Position numbers and translations under genes: made by a program. Positions 50,948-60,527 of a stretch of DNA of 60,665 nucleotides are shown here, one piece after another. The notes beneath the pieces are model-generated. The model saw nothing but the letters and a program-made list of their open reading frames with translations. It was not told where the DNA came from and did no database searches. Positions within the stretch are counted from its first letter, which is position 1, and the number at the start of each line of letters is the position of its first letter. This DNA comes from Nitriliruptoraceae bacterium (GTDB lineage Bacteria; Actinomycetota; Nitriliruptoria; Nitriliruptorales; Nitriliruptoraceae): contig SKJX01000102.1 of NCBI GenBank assembly GCA_007121785.1, forward strand, positions 1 to 60,665, in the 5' to 3' direction.

Positions 50948-52216
50948 ATGACCGATGATCTGCTCGAGGATGCGACGGCCCGGTTCGCGGAGGCCAGTGC
51001 CCTCGCCACCATGTCCGACGACACCCGGGAACGCCTGACGCGGCCCGCGTCGGTGCTGAAGGTGTCGATCCCGGTTCGGCTCGACAACGGTGAGCTCCAG
51101 ACCTTCGCCGGCTACCGCGTCCGGTACGACGACACCCGGGGTCCGGCGAAGGGCGGGATCCGGTTCCATCCGTCGGTCACCGCCGAGGAGGTGACCACGC
51201 TGGCGTTCTGGATGACCTTCAAGACGGCGCTGCTCGACCTGCCGTTCGGTGGGGGCAAGGGTGGAGTCACGGTCGACCCCAAGACGCTGTCCAACTCGGA
51301 GCTCGAGCGGCTCTCCCGCGGGTACATCGCGGCGGTGGCGGACGTGATCGGTCCGGACGTCGACATCCCGGCACCCGACGTGGCGACCAACCAGCTGGTG
51401 ATGGGCTGGATGGCGACCGAGTACGACAAGATCGCCCGCGGCCACGTGCCGGCGGTGCTGACCGGCAAACCGCTGGCGCTCGGTGGCATCCAGGGACGCG
51501 ACAGCGCGACCTCCGACGGTGCCTTCCACGTGATCCAGGTCCTGCGCGATCGGGTCCTCGGTGACCTGGAGCACCCGCGTGCGGTCGTGCAGGGCTTCGG
51601 TAACGCGGGTTCGCAGCTCGCCCGCAGCTTGCATGACGACGGTTGGAAGGTCGTGGCCGTCAGCGACTCGCGTGCGGCGATCCATGACCCCGACGGGCTG
51701 GATGTCCCGGTGCTGCAGCAGCACAAGGAGGACACCGGCTCGTTGAGCTCGCCACCGTCCGGCGAGGAGCTCAACTCCGGGACGGTGCTGGACGTGCCGT
51801 GCGACGCGCTGATCCCGTCCGCCCTCGAGGGCGCCATCCACGCCGGCAACGCCGCGGTCGTCGACTGCCGGGTGGTCTTCGAGGTCGCGAACGGTCCGGT
51901 CACCGCCGATGCCGACAAGATCCTGGATGCCAAGGGCATCGAGGTGGTGCCGGACATCCTCGTCAACGCCGGCGGGGTCACCGTCAGCTGGTTCGAGTGG
52001 ATCGCGAACCGGTCGGGTGACCGCTGGTCCGGTGCGATGGTCGCCGAACGGCTGGCGGAGCGCATGACCACGGAGACGCGCTACGTCGCCGATCTCGCCG
52101 ACGGCCGTGGCCTCAAGCTGCGTACCGCCGCGTACGTCCATGCCCTCGAGCGGCTCACCGCAGCGGTGGATGCGACCGGTACCTCGGCGATGTTCGGTAG
52201 CGAGGGCGGCATCTAG
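50948..52216 (+). CDS. Glu/Leu/Phe/Val dehydrogenase
   Basis: A 422-residue NAD(P)-dependent amino-acid dehydrogenase, most like glutamate dehydrogenase. It shows RGPAKGGIRFHPSV, LDLPFGGGKGGVTVDPK with the catalytic Lys, the PAPDVATN motif, and the cofactor site RAVVQGFGNAGSQLARSL. VVPDILVNAGGVTVSWFEW is the C-terminal signature. It links 2-oxoglutarate and ammonia with glutamate. ATG 50948 has GGGGA six bases before it; ATG 50936 has no such site. It overlaps the convergent DUF1667 gene by four bases. Confidence 0.93.
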   Translation: MTDDLLEDATARFAEASALATMSDDTRERLTRPASVLKVSIPVRLDNGELQTFAGYRVRYDDTRGPAKGGIRFHPSVTAEEVTTLAFWMTFKTALLDLPFGGGKGGVTVDPKTLSNSELERLSRGYIAAVADVIGPDVDIPAPDVATNQLVMGWMATEYDKIARGHVPAVLTGKPLALGGIQGRDSATSDGAFHVIQVLRDRVLGDLEHPRAVVQGFGNAGSQLARSLHDDGWKVVAVSDSRAAIHDPDGLDVPVLQQHKEDTGSLSSPPSGEELNSGTVLDVPCDALIPSALEGAIHAGNAAVVDCRVVFEVANGPVTADADKILDAKGIEVVPDILVNAGGVTVSWFEWIANRSGDRWSGAMVAERLAERMTTETRYVADLADGRGLKLRTAAYVHALERLTAAVDATGTSAMFGSEGGI

Positions 52217-52689
52217 CCGCCTTCGCTACCGGACACGGATGGGCGACCGGTGGCTCGATCCCGATCGTCGGATGATCCCGCTCCCGGTGGCGGGACCCCG
52301 CGGGTAGCGATCGCGTCGATACCGGTGCCGGCCACGTCCTCAGCGACGACGCTGCCGAGAGCGATCGGTGCGCTCACCCTGACCCCGGCCAGCGCCCGGA
52401 CGAACGATCGGACGGACGCCTTCGGGACCGGTGCGGCGGCTCGGACCGGGAGGCGCTGGACGTCACCACCGCACAGCCACACCGTCGTGGCCACCTCCCG
52501 CCGGGGATCGGTGTGCTCCTGGGTGCCGTACCGCAGCCCCCGCTTGCACCGGAAGCCGCGGACCTCCACCACCTCGTCGTCGATGGCGTCGACCTCCAGC
52601 CGGCACCCGAGCGGGCAGCCGGTGCACAGGTAGGTGACGGTCTCCACGCCGTCCGGTGGGGGACCGTCCGTGGTGCACGTCGCGGCCAT
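52213..52689 (-). CDS. DUF1667 protein of the glycerol-3-phosphate trio
   Basis: A 158-residue protein of the DUF1667 family (COG3862). Four cysteines near the N-terminus (YLCTGCPLGCRLEV and GFRCKRGLRYG) look like a metal or iron-sulfur site. The family is found beside a GlpA-type dehydrogenase and a FAD oxidoreductase in many anaerobes and some actinobacteria, as here. The ATG lies directly after the TAG of the FAD gene (TAGATG), with GGAGGAGG upstream. Its likely role is electron transfer or assembly in the trio. The last 30 residues are disordered. Confidence 0.85.
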   Translation of the reverse strand: MAATCTTDGPPPDGVETVTYLCTGCPLGCRLEVDAIDDEVVEVRGFRCKRGLRYGTQEHTDPRREVATTVWLCGGDVQRLPVRAAAPVPKASVRSFVRALAGVRVSAPIALGSVVAEDVAGTGIDAIATRGVPPPGAGSSDDRDRATGRPSVSGSEGG

Positions 52690-53973
52690 CTACGCCTCCT
52701 CCTGGCCAGCGGGGATCGCGTCGACGCGCAGCGTGTCGCCCGCGCACCCGTCGAGCAGCTTCGGGCCGACCTTGAGCGTGATCATCTCCGCCGGCACGAC
52801 CGCCCGGACCTTGCGACGATGGACGTCGCCGATCCGCAGGATCGTGTCGCCGTGGATCGGCTCCTTCACCCGGAAGGACACCGTCTGGGTCCGGCTGGTC
52901 GACAGCGTGTGCGGCACCACGTAGCCGACGTTGTGGCCCGGTGTGACGTGGACGTCCTCGAGGGGTCGGTGGCGGCCCAGCGCGAGGTCGCCGGCCGCTG
53001 CCCCGGCGACCTGCGCCTCGCGACTGACCCAGTCCGCGAGGTCGTTGACGTGGACCCCGTTCCCGGCCGCGAACACGCCCGGCCGGGAGGTCTCCATCGT
53101 GCTCGAGACCACCGGCCCACCGGTGACGGGATCGAGCCGTAGCTGGAGACGCTGCGCCAGCTCCGCGTCGGGGATCAGCCCGACCGACAGCAGCAGCGTG
53201 TCGCACGGGACGTGGGCCGACCGGCTCATCACGGGACGTCGGTCGTCGTCGACGGGAGCGATCGTCACGCCCTCGAGGCGGTCACGACCGTGGATGTCCA
53301 CCACGGTCGTCGACAGGTGCAGCGGGATGTCGAAGTCCTCGAGGCACTGCACCACGTTGCGGCCGATGCCGCTGGGGTAGGGCAGCAGCTCGCACACCCC
53401 GGCCACCTCGACGCCTTCCAGGGTGAGGCGACGGGCCATGATCAACCCGATGTCGCCGGAGCCCAGGATCATGGCCCGCCGACCCGGAAGGCGTCCGTGT
53501 AGGTTGACCATCGCCTGCGCGAGCCCGGCGGTCATCACCCCGGCGGGTCGCTCGCCCGGGATCCGGATGGCGCCGCGGGTCCGCTCGCGCGCTCCCGGTG
53601 CGAGCACCACCGTGGACGTGTCGACGGTCGCCACCCCGGTCGATGGGGACATCAGCTTCAGCCGCAGGTCCGAGGATGCATCCGTGACGTACGCGTCGGT
53701 GAGCACGTCCACGTCGTGGTCGACCACCTGCTCCAACGCCCGGTGGGCGTACTCCGGCCCGGTGACGTCCTCCCCGAACGTGTGGAGCCCGAAACCCGAG
53801 TGGATGCACTGCAGGAGGATCCCACCGGGGGTCGGGTCCCGATCGACCAGCAGGATCCGCTCAGCGCCCTGATCGCGGGCGCCGACGGCGGCGGCGAGCC
53901 CGGCCGGACCGCCGCCGACGATCGTGACGTCGTAGGAGTCGGCCAGCTGCCGAGGGTGCTCGGTGGTCACCAT
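52690..53973 (-). CDS. FAD/NAD(P) oxidoreductase of the glycerol-3-phosphate trio
   Basis: A 427-residue two-dinucleotide-binding flavoprotein. The FAD motif is VTIVGGGPAGLAAAVGARDQ with DRDPTPGGILLQCIHSGFG; the NAD motif is AMILGSGDIGLIMARRLTLEG; and GVFAAGNGVHVNDLADWVS binds FAD again. CIHSGFG is special to this glycerol-linked family (COG0446 group). ATG 53973 was chosen because GGGAG lies nine bases upstream; it overlaps the GlpA-like gene by seven bases. It probably takes electrons from that dehydrogenase and passes them on. Confidence 0.88.
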   Translation of the reverse strand: MVTTEHPRQLADSYDVTIVGGGPAGLAAAVGARDQGAERILLVDRDPTPGGILLQCIHSGFGLHTFGEDVTGPEYAHRALEQVVDHDVDVLTDAYVTDASSDLRLKLMSPSTGVATVDTSTVVLAPGARERTRGAIRIPGERPAGVMTAGLAQAMVNLHGRLPGRRAMILGSGDIGLIMARRLTLEGVEVAGVCELLPYPSGIGRNVVQCLEDFDIPLHLSTTVVDIHGRDRLEGVTIAPVDDDRRPVMSRSAHVPCDTLLLSVGLIPDAELAQRLQLRLDPVTGGPVVSSTMETSRPGVFAAGNGVHVNDLADWVSREAQVAGAAAGDLALGRHRPLEDVHVTPGHNVGYVVPHTLSTSRTQTVSFRVKEPIHGDTILRIGDVHRRKVRAVVPAEMITLKVGPKLLDGCAGDTLRVDAIPAGQEEA

Positions 53974-55487
53974 GCGACGCTGCTCCCGGCCGCGTCCAGC
54001 TCGGGTTGGTCGCCTCCGGTCGCGTCCGGCTCCGGCTGGTCGTCCCGCTCGCACACGATCCACGAGTCCCCGCCGCGCTTGGTCACGGCGGTGACGGGGA
54101 CGTCCAGCCCCTCGGCGAGGAGTGTCAGGCACGACCAGGTGCAGAAGGCCCCCTGGCAGCGACCCATGCCCGCACGGGTCCGGAACTTCAGGCCGTCGAG
54201 CGTTCGAGCCCCACGGCTGATGGCTTCGCGGACCTCGGCCTCCGTGACCAGTTCGCACCGGCACACCAGCCGGGCGTAGCGGGGATCGTCCGCGGCGAGT
54301 CGGCGTTGCTCGTCGGTCGACCGGCCGGCGAACCGCACCGGGTGCGGGGCGGTGGGATCCCAGTCGGTCGTCTCGACGAGCGCCAGTCCCTGATCGGCGA
54401 GGATGTCGACGAGGTGGTCCGCCAGCGCCGGTGCAGCGGTGAGCCCGGGCGACAGGATCCCGGCCGCGTTGATGAAGCCGGGCCGTTCGGTCGGTCCGAC
54501 GACGAAGTCCCCGGTCTGCGCGACCGGGCGCAGGCCGGCGAACTCCGCGATCACGTCGCGTTCGTTGAGGACGGGAACGAGCCGGCGCGCGTTGGCGAAC
54601 ACCTCCGCCGCGCCTTCCTCAGTGGTCGAGGTGTCCCACTTGTCATCGACCTCATGCGCGGTCGGTCCCACCATGATCGTGCCGTCGACGGTCGGGATGA
54701 CGAGCGTGCCCTTCGACGTCGGTCGCGGCGCCGGGAACACGATGCTGTGGACCAGCCCCTCCACCCGGCGGTCCAGGAGGTACTCCTCGCCCTTGCGCGG
54801 ACGGATCGTCAGTCCCGGGACGCCGGCCATGGCGGCGACCTCATCGGCGAACAGCCCCGTCGCGTTGATGACGTAGCGGCCGTGCCAGGGGCCTGCGGGT
54901 GTGTGCACGATCAAGGGAGCGTCGGGCCGGTGGGCATCGACCGGGTCGATGGCGATCACGGGCTGCTCCACCTCGATCCGGACACCGTTGCGCTGGGCAG
55001 CGTCCGCGACGAGCATCACCGCCTCGTACGGGTTGATCACTGCCGCGGTCGGCACCCACACCGCACCGGCGAGATCGCGGTTGAGGTTGGGCTCGGCATC
55101 GAGCGCCTGCTGGGGGGTCCATGGCTGGGTGCCGGGCACGCCCTTGTCGACGCCCTGCTGACGGATGGACTCGATCGTGGCGAGCTCGGCCTCCTCGACG
55201 GCCACGAGGGTCTCACCGACCGGGGCGAAGCCGAACCCGAGCTCCTCGTGCAGCTGGTGCCACCCCCGGTTGCCGGGGTACTCGAGTCGTCCCTTGAGGG
55301 TGTCGCCGGGTGCGTGCAGGCCGGAGTGGATGATGCCGCTGTTGGCCTTGCTGACCCCGAACGCCACCTCTGCCTCGGCCTCGAGGAGGACGACGTCCAA
55401 GTCGAAGCGTGAGAGGGCACGGGCGAGGGTGGTACCGACCGCGCCGCCACCGAGGATCAGCACGTCGTGGACGTGTGGTTCGCCCAT
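53967..55487 (-). CDS. GlpA-like FAD dehydrogenase with BFD iron-sulfur domain
   Basis: A 506-residue protein. The FAD motif is DVLILGGGAVGTTLARAL, followed by KANSGIIHSGLHAPGDTLKG and VINATGLFADEVAAMAG, as in glycerol-3-phosphate dehydrogenases of the GlpA2/LhgO-like group. The C-terminal BFD-type [2Fe-2S] domain has cysteines in LVCRCELVTEAEV and MGRCQGAFCTWSC. Together with the FAD protein and DUF1667 it should oxidise glycerol-3-phosphate or a related 2-hydroxyacid. The end of the chain is hydrophilic and without family similarity. ATG 55487. Confidence 0.85.
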   Translation of the reverse strand: MGEPHVHDVLILGGGAVGTTLARALSRFDLDVVLLEAEAEVAFGVSKANSGIIHSGLHAPGDTLKGRLEYPGNRGWHQLHEELGFGFAPVGETLVAVEEAELATIESIRQQGVDKGVPGTQPWTPQQALDAEPNLNRDLAGAVWVPTAAVINPYEAVMLVADAAQRNGVRIEVEQPVIAIDPVDAHRPDAPLIVHTPAGPWHGRYVINATGLFADEVAAMAGVPGLTIRPRKGEEYLLDRRVEGLVHSIVFPAPRPTSKGTLVIPTVDGTIMVGPTAHEVDDKWDTSTTEEGAAEVFANARRLVPVLNERDVIAEFAGLRPVAQTGDFVVGPTERPGFINAAGILSPGLTAAPALADHLVDILADQGLALVETTDWDPTAPHPVRFAGRSTDEQRRLAADDPRYARLVCRCELVTEAEVREAISRGARTLDGLKFRTRAGMGRCQGAFCTWSCLTLLAEGLDVPVTAVTKRGGDSWIVCERDDQPEPDATGGDQPELDAAGSSVAW

Positions 55488-55686
55488 CGTCGTGCCGTCC
55501 TTCGGTCGCAGTCGGGGGTCGGTGCCGGCTCGCTCGGTCCGGGGTCGCTCGACCTCCGAGCGTGGCGCGCGGGTCAGCTTGCCGGCAGTGCGGATGGTCC
55601 CGACCCGGTGGTCGGAACGGCCCCGTCAGATCCGGCCATTTGCGCCCTGGCGAGGCGGCCAATCGGTCCGGGGAGACCCCGACCGC

Positions 55687-56565
55687 TCAACCGGCGGACG
55701 ACCCTACCGTGGTGCCCGCCAGCGGACGGTCAGGAACATCCGACGGGTCGCCGCCGGGACCGCCACCTCCCGGTCCGTCGTCACCCTCGTCGTCCTCGTC
55801 ATCGGGGCGCTGCGCGGCCGGTTCCCGCCGCAGCCGGGTGCGCCACCAGGCGACGTAGCCCACCAGCCCGATCACGGCGAAGGTGTGCCACTGGACCGTG
55901 TACGACAGGTGGGAGCCCTCGTCGAGTTCCGGGGTGCCGGCCGGGAACGGCAGCTGGTCCTCGGTGGGGTTGTCGGGCTCCTCGTCGATACGCAGCACCA
56001 TCGGGAACAGCGCACCATCGACCTGCCGGTCCAACCGGGACGTGTCGGTGTGGAAGACCCGGTCGAGTACGCCGTCGTCCGGGTCGCTCGCGCCGAAGGA
56101 GGGTTGGTCGACGGGCCGCTCCAGGACCCCCTGGACGGTGACCTCACCATCAGGTGGGGCGGCCTCGGCGACGGGTGGTTCATCGAGCGAGGCGGGGACC
56201 CAGCCGCGCCGGACGAGCACGACCCCACCGGCATCGAGCTCCAGCGGCGTCAGGACATGGAAACCGGTCTGGTTCTGGAAGGACCGGTTGCGCTGGAGGA
56301 CCTCCTCGTCCGTCCGGTAGGTGCCGCGGATCTCGACCCGACGGAACTCCAGGGCGGCCTCGTCCACCGTGTCGGCACCGGGGTCGGCCAGCGCCTCGAG
56401 GTCGGCCGGCTCCTGAGCGAGCCGATCAGCGAACCGCGCGTTGTTCTCGCGGATCTGCTGGAGCCGGTCGAGCTGCCATTGACCGGCGACGAGACAGCCG
56501 ACCACGACCGTCAACACGAGGACGTGGGAGACGATCGCTTTCGGCCGGACGAGTGGATGCCTCAC
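55687..56565 (-). CDS. SURF1-family protein
   Basis: A 292-residue membrane protein. A first helix (VSHVLVLTVVVGCLVAGQWQLDR) and a last helix (WHTFAVIGLVGYVAWWRTRL) flank an outside domain with RRVEIRGTYRTDEEVLQRN, HVLTPLELDAGGVVLVRRGWVP and HLSYTVQWHTFA, which are the SURF1 signatures. SURF1 helps assemble haem a into cytochrome c oxidase. No oxidase genes are in the window. The C-terminal 45 residues are acidic and Gly/Pro-rich. GTG 56565. Confidence 0.92.
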   Translation of the reverse strand: MRHPLVRPKAIVSHVLVLTVVVGCLVAGQWQLDRLQQIRENNARFADRLAQEPADLEALADPGADTVDEAALEFRRVEIRGTYRTDEEVLQRNRSFQNQTGFHVLTPLELDAGGVVLVRRGWVPASLDEPPVAEAAPPDGEVTVQGVLERPVDQPSFGASDPDDGVLDRVFHTDTSRLDRQVDGALFPMVLRIDEEPDNPTEDQLPFPAGTPELDEGSHLSYTVQWHTFAVIGLVGYVAWWRTRLRREPAAQRPDDEDDEGDDGPGGGGPGGDPSDVPDRPLAGTTVGSSAG

Positions 56566-56617
56566 GTCTCGCAGCGTACCGACCCTGGCCGACGGTCTCG
56601 GCGCACGTCCGTGGCGG

Positions 56618-58315
56618 TCAGCCGGCGCCGACCCGCACGTCCCTGGCGCCCATCCTGGCTGCGTCCGCCGTCCGGTCGTCGGGCATCCGCTGCGACTCGA
56701 GCTCGGCTTCGACCCGCGCGTCGTAGTGCTCGATCTCGCGGGCGATGTCGTCGTCGTCCCAGCCGAGGACCTCGGCCATCAGGGGCGCGACGTCGCGGGC
56801 GGCCGCCTTGCCGCGATCGAAGGTCTCGATGGAGATGCGCGTCCGGCGGGTCAGGAGGTCATCGAGGTGGCGGGCTCCCTCATGGCTGGCGGCGTAGACG
56901 GCTTCGACCTTGAGGTAGTCGTCCGCACCGTCGATGCGTTCGGCCAGTTCGGGCCGCTCCTCCAGCATGGCCAGCAGTTCCGTGATCAGGGCGCCGTAGC
57001 GGTCGAGCAGGTGCTCGATGCGGGTGACGTGCAGCCCGGCGTCCGCCGCCAACCGATCGCGGCGGTTCCACAACGCGTGGTAGCCCTCGGCTCCGAGGAG
57101 CGGTGTGCGGTCGGTCACCGAGCTGGGGACCCGTTGGGGCAGGTTGCGTGCGGCGGCATCGACCGCGTCCTCGGCCATCACCCGGTAGGTGGTGTACTTG
57201 CCGCCGGCGACGGTGATGAGCCCGGCGACGGTCTGCACGACCGCATGCTCACGGGAGAGCTGGCTGGTGGCTTCGTCCTCGCCGGAGAGCAGGGGGCGCA
57301 GGCCCGCGTAGACCCCTTCCACATCCTCGTGGGTCAGCGGGACCCGCAGCACCCGGTTGACGTGGTCGAGCACGTACTGGATGTCGCTCGCCGACGCCGC
57401 CGGGTGGGCCAGGTCGAGGTTCCAGTCGGTGTCGGTCGTTCCGAGGATCCAGTGGCGACCCCAAGGGATGACGAACAGCACCGAGGTCTCGGTCCGCAGG
57501 ATCAGTCCGGAGTCACCGTGGATACGGTCGCGAGGGACGACCAGGTGGATGCCCTTCGACGCCCGCACCTTGATGCGGCCGCGACCCACCAGATCCTGCA
57601 CCTCGTCGGTCCAGACGCCGGTGGCGTTGATCACCTGGCGGGCCTGGACGTCGATCTCCTCGCCGCTCTCCTGATCGCGCACGCGTGCACCGACGACGCG
57701 TTCGCCCTCTCGCAGCAGGTCGTTGACCCGTGTCGAGATGGTGGTGACCGCGCCGTACGCCGCAGCGGTCCGCGCGATCTCCATGGTGTGGCGCGCGTCG
57801 TCCACCTGGGCATCGAAGTACCGGATCGCTCCGACGAACGCGTCGTCGCGCAGGGACGGCATCACCGAGATCGCACCCCTTCGGGTCAGGTGCCGGTGGC
57901 CCGGGAGGTGCTTCGACCCGCCGAGACGGTCATAGAGCTGGACGCCGGCCCCGATGTAGAAGCGCTCCCAGAGCGGGTGGGTGAGCGGGAACAGGAAGGA
58001 CACGGGCCGCACCAGGTGCGGTGCCAGCTCCTGCAGGAGCAGGCCACGCTCCTTCAACGCCTCCCGGACCAACCCGAAGTTGAACTGCTCGAGGTAGCGC
58101 AGGCCTCCGTGGATCAGCTTGGATGAGCGGCTGGAGGTCCCGGCTGCGAAGTCCCGCTGTTCGACCATCGCCACCGATAGCCCTCGGGTCGCCGCGTCCA
58201 GGGCGATACCTGCCCCGGTCACGCCCCCGCCGATGACCAACAGGTCGAAGGTCTCGTTGCGGAGCCGATCCAGGTCGGCTTGGCGGCGGGCGGGGGAGAG
58301 GGCGACAGGTTCCAC
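56618..58315 (-). CDS. glpD: Aerobic glycerol-3-phosphate dehydrogenase
   Basis: A 565-residue flavoenzyme. The FAD motif is DLLVIGGGVTGAGIALDAATRG. FAAGTSSRSSKLIHGGLRYLEQ is the GlpD signature, VINATGVWTDEV and LRPLLSG follow, and AGGKYTTYRVMAEDAVD ends the core. The C-terminal helical domain (DDYLKVEAVYAASHEGARHLDDLLTRRTR) is complete. It oxidises glycerol-3-phosphate to dihydroxyacetone phosphate at the membrane and reduces quinone. GTG 58315 follows GAGG; the open frame to 58423 is Arg/Pro-rich and not family-like. It lies near a second, GlpA-type system. Confidence 0.94.
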   Translation of the reverse strand: MEPVALSPARRQADLDRLRNETFDLLVIGGGVTGAGIALDAATRGLSVAMVEQRDFAAGTSSRSSKLIHGGLRYLEQFNFGLVREALKERGLLLQELAPHLVRPVSFLFPLTHPLWERFYIGAGVQLYDRLGGSKHLPGHRHLTRRGAISVMPSLRDDAFVGAIRYFDAQVDDARHTMEIARTAAAYGAVTTISTRVNDLLREGERVVGARVRDQESGEEIDVQARQVINATGVWTDEVQDLVGRGRIKVRASKGIHLVVPRDRIHGDSGLILRTETSVLFVIPWGRHWILGTTDTDWNLDLAHPAASASDIQYVLDHVNRVLRVPLTHEDVEGVYAGLRPLLSGEDEATSQLSREHAVVQTVAGLITVAGGKYTTYRVMAEDAVDAAARNLPQRVPSSVTDRTPLLGAEGYHALWNRRDRLAADAGLHVTRIEHLLDRYGALITELLAMLEERPELAERIDGADDYLKVEAVYAASHEGARHLDDLLTRRTRISIETFDRGKAAARDVAPLMAEVLGWDDDDIAREIEHYDARVEAELESQRMPDDRTADAARMGARDVRVGAG

Positions 58316-58896
58316 GGGAGCCTCGGCGGGGTTGAATGGTCGACGGGGTCGTTCGTGCGGGGTCGGGTCCGGGCGGCGTCTTCGCGTGGTTGGCGCGTTG
58401 GAACGGGTGGGTCGCCCGGCCAAGTCTACGAGTCGCGCTCGGGCATCCGGCGCTGGTGCCCTTCGACCTCGACCTGCGCATCCGGTGGGCCGGCGAGATG
58501 GGCGAGCTGATCGTCGTCACGGGATGGCATGCGTCCGAAGCAGGCCATCGTCGCCAGGCCGAAGATCTTCGAGAGCGTCTTCGCGGTCCCGAAGGCGGTG
58601 AAACGGATCGGTGGCACCGCGGCTGCGGACCTCCGGCGGTCCGATGACCGCAACGGCGGGTGGAGGCGGGGAGGTGGCTGGCGAGGTCCGGTCGGACAGA
58701 TCGATGCCCACAGGAGGACCCGCCACCCGTGGTGTGGCACGGGTGGCGGGTGGTCCGACCTCGGCGGAGGGGGTGAGGTCGGACGGACCGACGGTCCGGG
58801 TGGCGGCGTGCAGGGATGGGGTGCCCGGACGCGGCGGTCAGGACGGCACGGTCGGGTCCGGCGCGGACGATGGGGCCCGGCCGGACGCGGACCGCG
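58316..58896. other. Long gap between glpD and the HNH gene
   Basis: No well supported gene is seen in these 581 bases. On the minus strand a 40-residue frame at 58426-58548 (begins MACFGRMPSRDDDQLAHLAG) has normal amino-acid and codon composition and could be real, but its ribosome site is poor. Plus-strand frames here turn into Gly/Arg/Trp-rich strings of the kind produced by GC-rich noncoding DNA. The right part holds the hairpin at 58718-58751. Confidence 0.4.
58718..58751 (-). terminator. Hairpin downstream of the HNH gene
   Basis: ACCCGCCACCCGTG (58718-58731) pairs perfectly with CACGGGTGGCGGGT (58738-58751) around a six-base loop, about 145 bases after the HNH gene stop. There is no T tract. 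It probably marks the end of the HNH transcript. Confidence 0.45.
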
Positions 58897-60474
58897 TCAG
58901 AACGGCAAGCTGGGGTCGTCGGTGGTCGTCACCGCGGGATCGCGGATCGGACCCCGGGGTCGCGGTCCGGCGCGACGCCCGACCGGGGTCGGTGGCTGCG
59001 TGGACCCGACCAGGGTCGGCCCGGTCCCGGTGGCGGGTGGTCCGGAGCCGTCGGTGGCCGACCCAGCCCCGTCCCGGGGAGGTGGGCGCCACGTGCTGGC
59101 CGGGTGCGTGACGGTCAGACCGGTGGCCGGGTGATGCCAGGTCCGGGTGCCGTCGGCGCTAGCTGATGCCTGCCAGCCGTCCCGATCGCGCGCGTGGTTG
59201 TCGGTGGCGCAGAGGGGTGAGAGGTTGGCGAGATCCGTCGGTCCGCCGTCCGTCCAACGCCGGGCGTGGTCGAGGTGGCAGCGTCGCGCGGCGGTGCGAC
59301 AGCCCGGCGCCGTGCAGGTGTCGTCGCGGGCGAGCACGGCATCCCGCAGCCATCCGGGCGGGACACGCGTCCGTCGGCCGACGCCGAGGGTCTCCCCGTG
59401 GCGGTCGACGACGATCGTGCGCAGGTCCGCGCCGCCTTGGTCGACCAGTTCGCGCGACGCACGTGCGGAGAGGCGCAGCCGTCCGCCGGTGAGGTGGGTC
59501 AGGAGGTCACCGGGCACGTTGCCGCCGAGCAGCGCCTCGTACGGCAGCCGCAGGAGCAGGGTCGGACGCGGCCGCGCCCGACCCATCGGGCCCGCGGGGT
59601 CGCTGCCGTCCGACGTCGCGTCACGGGTGCCGCCCGTCGGTGGGACGTCGGGGTGGTCGCCGGTCAGATCCGTCGCCAGCCGCTCGATCAGCCGGTCGGC
59701 CCGGCGCCGTCCCCGTTCGCGGTGGGTGGCGGCGCCACGTTCCTCGTCCGGTTCCTCTCCGAAACCATCGCGGGTGCGGCCCTGGCCGACCTCGTCGTCG
59801 GACGGCGTGGCGAACCAGGCATCGAGCACCGCGAAGCCCGCCGGGTCGAACTCGCCGTACATCGAGCCGCCGCTCCCGTCCAGCGTGGGCTGGAGGGCGA
59901 CGAACCGCTCGCGGACCCGGCGGTCCTCGTCGCGGTCGTCGGGGTCCGGGTCGAGCGAGGCGGTCGCCCGGCTGACGGCGTGGATCAACGCGTCGGGTTC
60001 CGCGTCCGCCGTGGCGGGGATCGCACGGGCCAGTTCGTGATCGATGCGATCGTGGAGGTGGGCGGGGAGCCGACGGACCTCTAGGACGACCTGCCGGACC
60101 TGCCCCCAGGAGACCTGACCGTGCCGGAACGCCTGCCGCAGCGAGGGCAGCTGCTCGAGCAGGTCCGCGGTGGTCGCGTGCATCCGACGGTCGCTGCGGA
60201 CCTGCCGACCGCGGATCGACAGCCACAACTCCAGCGGCAGGCCGGTGGCGTTCTCCGCGTCGCCCGAGCGCTGAAGGTCGTCGACGAGCGTCACCGCCTC
60301 CGCGTTGAGCCGGTCGAGTTCCCCGAGGATCTCAAGCAGTCGTTCCAGCTCCGGGCAGCCGGCCAGCACCTGGTCCGTCAAGCCGTCACGGGCCCGCGCC
60401 GCGGCGCGCAGCCGTTCCGCGGTCGGGGTGACCGGCGTCGAGGTGGTGTCAGCGGTGGTGGTTTCGGGTTTCAT
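58897..60474 (-). CDS. DUF222/HNH endonuclease family protein (13E12-like)
   Basis: A 525-residue protein of the DUF222-HNH type that is often present in many copies in actinobacterial genomes. The DUF222 part (about 40-330) includes ELERLLEILGELDRLNAEAV and LELWLSIRGRQVRSDRRMHA. The HNH part is LARDDTCTAPGCRTAARRCH then LDHARRWTDGGPTDLANLSP, with the zinc cysteines and HNH histidines in place. The tail is Pro/Gly/Thr-rich. ATG 60474 is proposed with no clear ribosome site, perhaps leaderless; GTG 60504 is possible. Probable DNA nuclease of unknown role, sometimes mobile. Confidence 0.88.
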   Translation of the reverse strand: MKPETTTADTTSTPVTPTAERLRAAARARDGLTDQVLAGCPELERLLEILGELDRLNAEAVTLVDDLQRSGDAENATGLPLELWLSIRGRQVRSDRRMHATTADLLEQLPSLRQAFRHGQVSWGQVRQVVLEVRRLPAHLHDRIDHELARAIPATADAEPDALIHAVSRATASLDPDPDDRDEDRRVRERFVALQPTLDGSGGSMYGEFDPAGFAVLDAWFATPSDDEVGQGRTRDGFGEEPDEERGAATHRERGRRRADRLIERLATDLTGDHPDVPPTGGTRDATSDGSDPAGPMGRARPRPTLLLRLPYEALLGGNVPGDLLTHLTGGRLRLSARASRELVDQGGADLRTIVVDRHGETLGVGRRTRVPPGWLRDAVLARDDTCTAPGCRTAARRCHLDHARRWTDGGPTDLANLSPLCATDNHARDRDGWQASASADGTRTWHHPATGLTVTHPASTWRPPPRDGAGSATDGSGPPATGTGPTLVGSTQPPTPVGRRAGPRPRGPIRDPAVTTTDDPSLPF

Positions 60475-60527
60475 GAGAGGTATCGTCGCAGATGGGTGTG
60501 ACACCGGGAGGATGGAGGTAGGGCCGG

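Noticed and set aside
58529-59166. Plus-strand frames between glpD and the HNH gene
   Set aside because: Initial residues look protein-like but the frames turn into Gly/Trp/Arg strings and overlap the 3' end of the HNH gene.
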